Assembly (NCBI RefSeq): GCF_016908515.1
Contig: NZ_JAFBEA010000008.1
Span: 1 to 64,000 of the forward strand
DNA length: 64,000 nt
Source: Virgibacillus halotolerans
GTDB taxonomy: Bacteria > Bacillota > Bacilli > Bacillales > Amphibacillaceae
Reading direction: 5' to 3'
The translations under genes were made by a program, and so were the position numbers. Below the pieces are notes generated by a model, which saw only the letters and a list, made by a program, of their open reading frames with translations, had not been told where the DNA came from and did not search any database. Positions 61,947-64,000 of this stretch are shown piece by piece (position 1 is the stretch's first letter; each line of letters opens with the position of its first letter).

Positions 61947-61977
61947 AGTAATTCCTCCCCTTAACACTAGATGCCAA

Positions 61978-62013
61978 TCTTATTCGATAATCGCACCCAT
62001 TTTGTGGAAGACT
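61978..62013. repeat. Array repeat, half unit
   Basis: CTTATTCGATAATCGCACCC then ATTTTGTGGAAGAC; 4 bases beyond the next gene's stop. Confidence 0.6.
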
Positions 62014-62017
62014 AACT

Positions 62018-62533
62018 TCATTGATTTTTTAGTGTCAAATCCATTGCTTTTCTTAATTCTTCTGGATTTTCAGTGCCGATTACTACTGTGTCATATTTCG
62101 ACTTTAACTCTATCCCTTTCTTTCCATTTAAACTATAGACTGTTTCACCTTTTAGGTTAAAACGGATTCCCCATCCCCCAAATCGCTTTAGTGAGTTGTA
62201 AGTAATATTTTCATAATAACGTATATCTTTGAAAAGGAATTGTTTATATTTAAAATGAAAAGGTACAAAACGAATATAAAGGCCATCACTACGAACTTCT
62301 ATTACCAACTTTATTACCCCAAGTATAAATACTGGAAGAACAATTCCAAAAATCATCCAAAATACAATTGTAACCGCATCTGATGCAGGATTATTTCCTA
62401 CAGTCACACCAAAAATTACTTGCTTAATGAACCAATACCACATATAAACAACATTTAATAAAATCAGCGCCCACACCCAAATTTGCCGTATCCGTTGTGT
62501 TTCTCGATACAAAACTTTATTGTGTGCACCCAT
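62018..62533 (-). CDS. DUF6141-like membrane protein
   Basis: 171 residues: two N-terminal membrane helices, then a PH-like beta domain (EVRSDGLYIRFVPFHFKYKQ; IRYYENITYN; GIELKSKYDTVVIGTENPEE). This layout is common in Bacilli (DUF6141). GGGGGG before the ATG. Function unknown. Confidence 0.8.
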   Translation of the reverse strand: MGAHNKVLYRETQRIRQIWVWALILLNVVYMWYWFIKQVIFGVTVGNNPASDAVTIVFWMIFGIVLPVFILGVIKLVIEVRSDGLYIRFVPFHFKYKQFLFKDIRYYENITYNSLKRFGGWGIRFNLKGETVYSLNGKKGIELKSKYDTVVIGTENPEELRKAMDLTLKNQ

Positions 62534-62558
62534 TTAATCCCCCCTTTTTAAAAAAATT

Positions 62559-62636
62559 GTATTATCCACAATCTGGTTCTTATACGTAAAAGGACACAGA
62601 TTATTGTTCCATTATCGCACCCATTTGTTGAATAAC
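62559..62636. repeat. Array repeat, two-part unit
   Basis: Left TTATCCACAATCTGGTTCTT; right TTCCATTATCGCACCCATTT then GTTGAATAAC. Adjacent to the Amj stop codon (62638). Confidence 0.65.
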
Positions 62637-62637
62637 T

Positions 62638-63453
62638 TTAAGCTATAAATTGCGTGAACCAAGCAATATACTTTGCCCCAGGGATAAAGAACAATTGTGC
62701 CAACAATGTGCCTAAAAGTCTTGATGTAACCATCATCAAGGAAATGTTTTTAAGTGATTGATAACTTCCTCTCTGATTAACAACATCATCTGCAATTACA
62801 GAGACTTTTGGATCAACAAAAATAACCAACAGTATTGTTGCCATACCATTTATTAAACCTGATGCCATAATAGCTGTTGACGAACGTTCAGGTGTTAGTA
62901 ATGCTGCATATAATGCAGACAACACACCAATTGTATATATTGCAGTTATTATCATATTCACCAAAAATAATCTTATTGGAATATCTTTGATTCTAGTATC
63001 TTTTAGGTATGAAAACTTTGGTAAATTAAAATGTGTTATGCTGCGTTTTATGTACTGTAATGAAAATAATCTTTTAAATAAAGATGGAACAGAACCTTTC
63101 TCTTCGGATAAATGAATGATTGCTCTTGAAAAAAGGGCTATAAAAGTGGGAAGTAAAAGTATCCCAAGAATTGTTCCAACTGTGGATGCCCCTATGAGAA
63201 AGCGAAACTGCGCTGCCACAAACTCTTGTGCATTATTACTTGGCGCAGTATCGATTAAGCTCCCTGTAAAAGGTTGCTGCATCATATTTGCCAATCTTGA
63301 AACCATCACCATTATATTAAAAAGAGATAAAGCCGAAGCAATCATCTTTACCCTTGCACCCGATAACCTTACAGCATAAGCGAGCGTTTCAATAGAATGA
63401 ATAATAAAAATAAATAAAGCTATGTATATTAATTTCTCAGTAACAATATCCAA
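62638..63453 (-). CDS. Lipid II flippase Amj family protein (YdaH-like)
   Basis: 271 residues, about six membrane helices. FIIHSIETLAYAVRLSGAR, MVMVSRLANMMQQPFTG and FVDPKVSVIADDVV are typical of Amj, the alternative to MurJ that moves lipid II across the membrane in B. subtilis. TTG start with AGAAGG upstream. Whether this copy is the main flippase or a resistance-type spare is unknown. Confidence 0.88.
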   Translation of the reverse strand: MDIVTEKLIYIALFIFIIHSIETLAYAVRLSGARVKMIASALSLFNIMVMVSRLANMMQQPFTGSLIDTAPSNNAQEFVAAQFRFLIGASTVGTILGILLLPTFIALFSRAIIHLSEEKGSVPSLFKRLFSLQYIKRSITHFNLPKFSYLKDTRIKDIPIRLFLVNMIITAIYTIGVLSALYAALLTPERSSTAIMASGLINGMATILLVIFVDPKVSVIADDVVNQRGSYQSLKNISLMMVTSRLLGTLLAQLFFIPGAKYIAWFTQFIA

Positions 63454-63496
63454 TATAGTACCTTCTTTTTAATCAATTTTATTATTATGTGAAAAT

Positions 63497-63535
63497 ATTC
63501 CCCAACAATAGGCCCGTTCGTATTATAGTGTTAAC
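63497..63535. repeat. Array repeat, half unit
   Basis: ATTCCCCAACAATAGGCCCG then TTCGTATTATAG. It contains the stop codon of the HIT remnant (63523-63525). Confidence 0.6.
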
Positions 63536-63762
63536 CAGTCATTTCTGGTTGACCTATTTAAAATAGATTTTATGCTTAAGGTAGCCGGGATAGGTCCTTT
63601 ATTGTTTGGCCACCATTTACTAGCTATAAAAGCAGTTACATAATCATTTTGGAATATCACATCATCTTGTTTTGTTCCTTTATCGGGTACATCCAAACCC
63701 GAAGTGACTTGGCAAAATGGGCATACATATCCTTTTGGCATATGTGACATTGTTTTTATCAT
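63523..63762 (-). pseudogene. HIT-family protein, truncated
   Basis: Starts well (GGAG before the ATG; KGYVCPFCQVTSGLD; DVIFQNDYVTAFIASKWWPN) like HIT nucleotide hydrolases/transferases. It then loses homology after NNKGPIPATL and ends after 79 residues, before the His-x-His-x-His triad. It is probably a remnant cut by a deletion next to the repeat. Confidence 0.7.
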
Positions 63763-63825
63763 CTTTTCTCCATCTCCTATATATCTTTTTTAGCTGTATC
63801 AAAAAGAAATAGTCCCGCCATTTAT

Positions 63826-63862
63826 AGAATAACTATTAAGCTATAACGCCCGATTACTTATC
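63826..63862. repeat. Array repeat, half unit
   Basis: AATAACTATTAAGCTATAAC then GCCCGATTACTTATC. It contains the stop codon of the last gene (63854-63856). Confidence 0.6.
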
Positions 63863-64000
63863 TGTTACTGCTCTAATTCTTAAATTAACAATTAGCCATA
63901 CAACTTGAATAATTATAGGAAGTATAAACGCAATTAATAAAACTATAAATGCAACTAATTTTAGTTCGGGTGTTTGAGTAACACCAGCGCCATCAACCTC
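63854..64000 (-). CDS. Small membrane protein, partial (runs off the window)
   Basis: 48 C-terminal residues are visible: GVTQTPELKLVAFIVLLIAF, then IIIQVVWLIVNLRIRAVTDK; one membrane helix and a basic tail. The 5' end lies beyond the window. Its stop is inside an array repeat. Family not recognised. Confidence 0.55.
   Translation of the reverse strand, partial: EVDGAGVTQTPELKLVAFIVLLIAFILPIIIQVVWLIVNLRIRAVTDK

Noticed and set aside
44782-63862. True integron attC sites
   Set aside because: GTTRRRY/RYYYAAC-like strings occur in the arms (GTTGAAT, GTTCAAC) but follow simply from the palindrome, are not consistent between copies, and no intI is visible. The array is described as cassette-like only.

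Overview
The window looks like chromosomal DNA from a low-GC, spore-forming, motile member of the Bacillaceae, most like the halophilic/alkaliphilic Virgibacillus-Oceanobacillus-Lentibacillus group. The support is: alpha/beta and gamma small acid-soluble spore proteins, strong GGAGG ribosome sites with many TTG/GTG starts, an aa3 menaquinol oxidase (qoxABCD), SigD-type flagellar promoters, a Fur-box siderophore operon and many Bacillus-type proteins. Assignment below family level is inference. No tRNA, rRNA, CRISPR array or complete insertion sequence was recognised.

Layout. 1-10.3 kb: a short tandem repeat, a YxjG/YxjH-type methionine synthase, a YhfK-like NAD(P)-binding protein, a likely drug-resistance cassette (PEP-dependent phosphotransferase of the rifampicin-phosphotransferase/PEP-synthase type, TetR regulator, MFS pump) with two matching operator-like palindromes, ctaB, a RidA protein, an AAC(6')-like acetyltransferase, and a collapsed metallo-hydrolase gene beside an intact MarR regulator. 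10.4-21.1 kb: a motility region with motAB, a chemoreceptor, a free-standing LAGLIDADG endonuclease, a broken radC-like gene, a flagellin gene interrupted by up to three group I introns, and an XRE regulator followed by an HD-GYP protein. 21-30 kb: a GTPase, spore proteins, a MerR-TipAS regulator, an Rpn-type nuclease, a stand-alone DnaA N-domain protein, a methyltransferase, an NhaC antiporter and glutamine synthetase. 30.3-35.1 kb: a Fur-controlled siderophore uptake operon ending in a trilactone-esterase-like gene. 35-44.6 kb: an MBL hydrolase, an AbrB-family membrane protein, qoxABCD and a UbiB/ABC1 kinase-like protein; two copies of a structured dispersed repeat lie here, one of them inside the qox operon.

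44.8-64 kb differs in kind. Nearly every gene is on the minus strand, and most are small: membrane proteins, lipoproteins, GNAT acetyltransferases, DUF2200, YfiT/DinB, TPR, HIT and an Amj flippase. They are separated by about 20 diverged copies of an imperfect palindrome whose core reads GGCCCG or CGCGCCCGAT, often as a two-part unit of about 70 bp. Gene stop codons often fall inside or next to the repeat. This looks like an array of gene cassettes, similar in form to an integron array, although no integrase is visible here.

The two observations I consider most worth following are this cassette-like array and the flagellin gene. The third flagellin intron is flanked by two alternative, equal-length flagellin C-termini, so spliced and unspliced messages could both give a complete protein.
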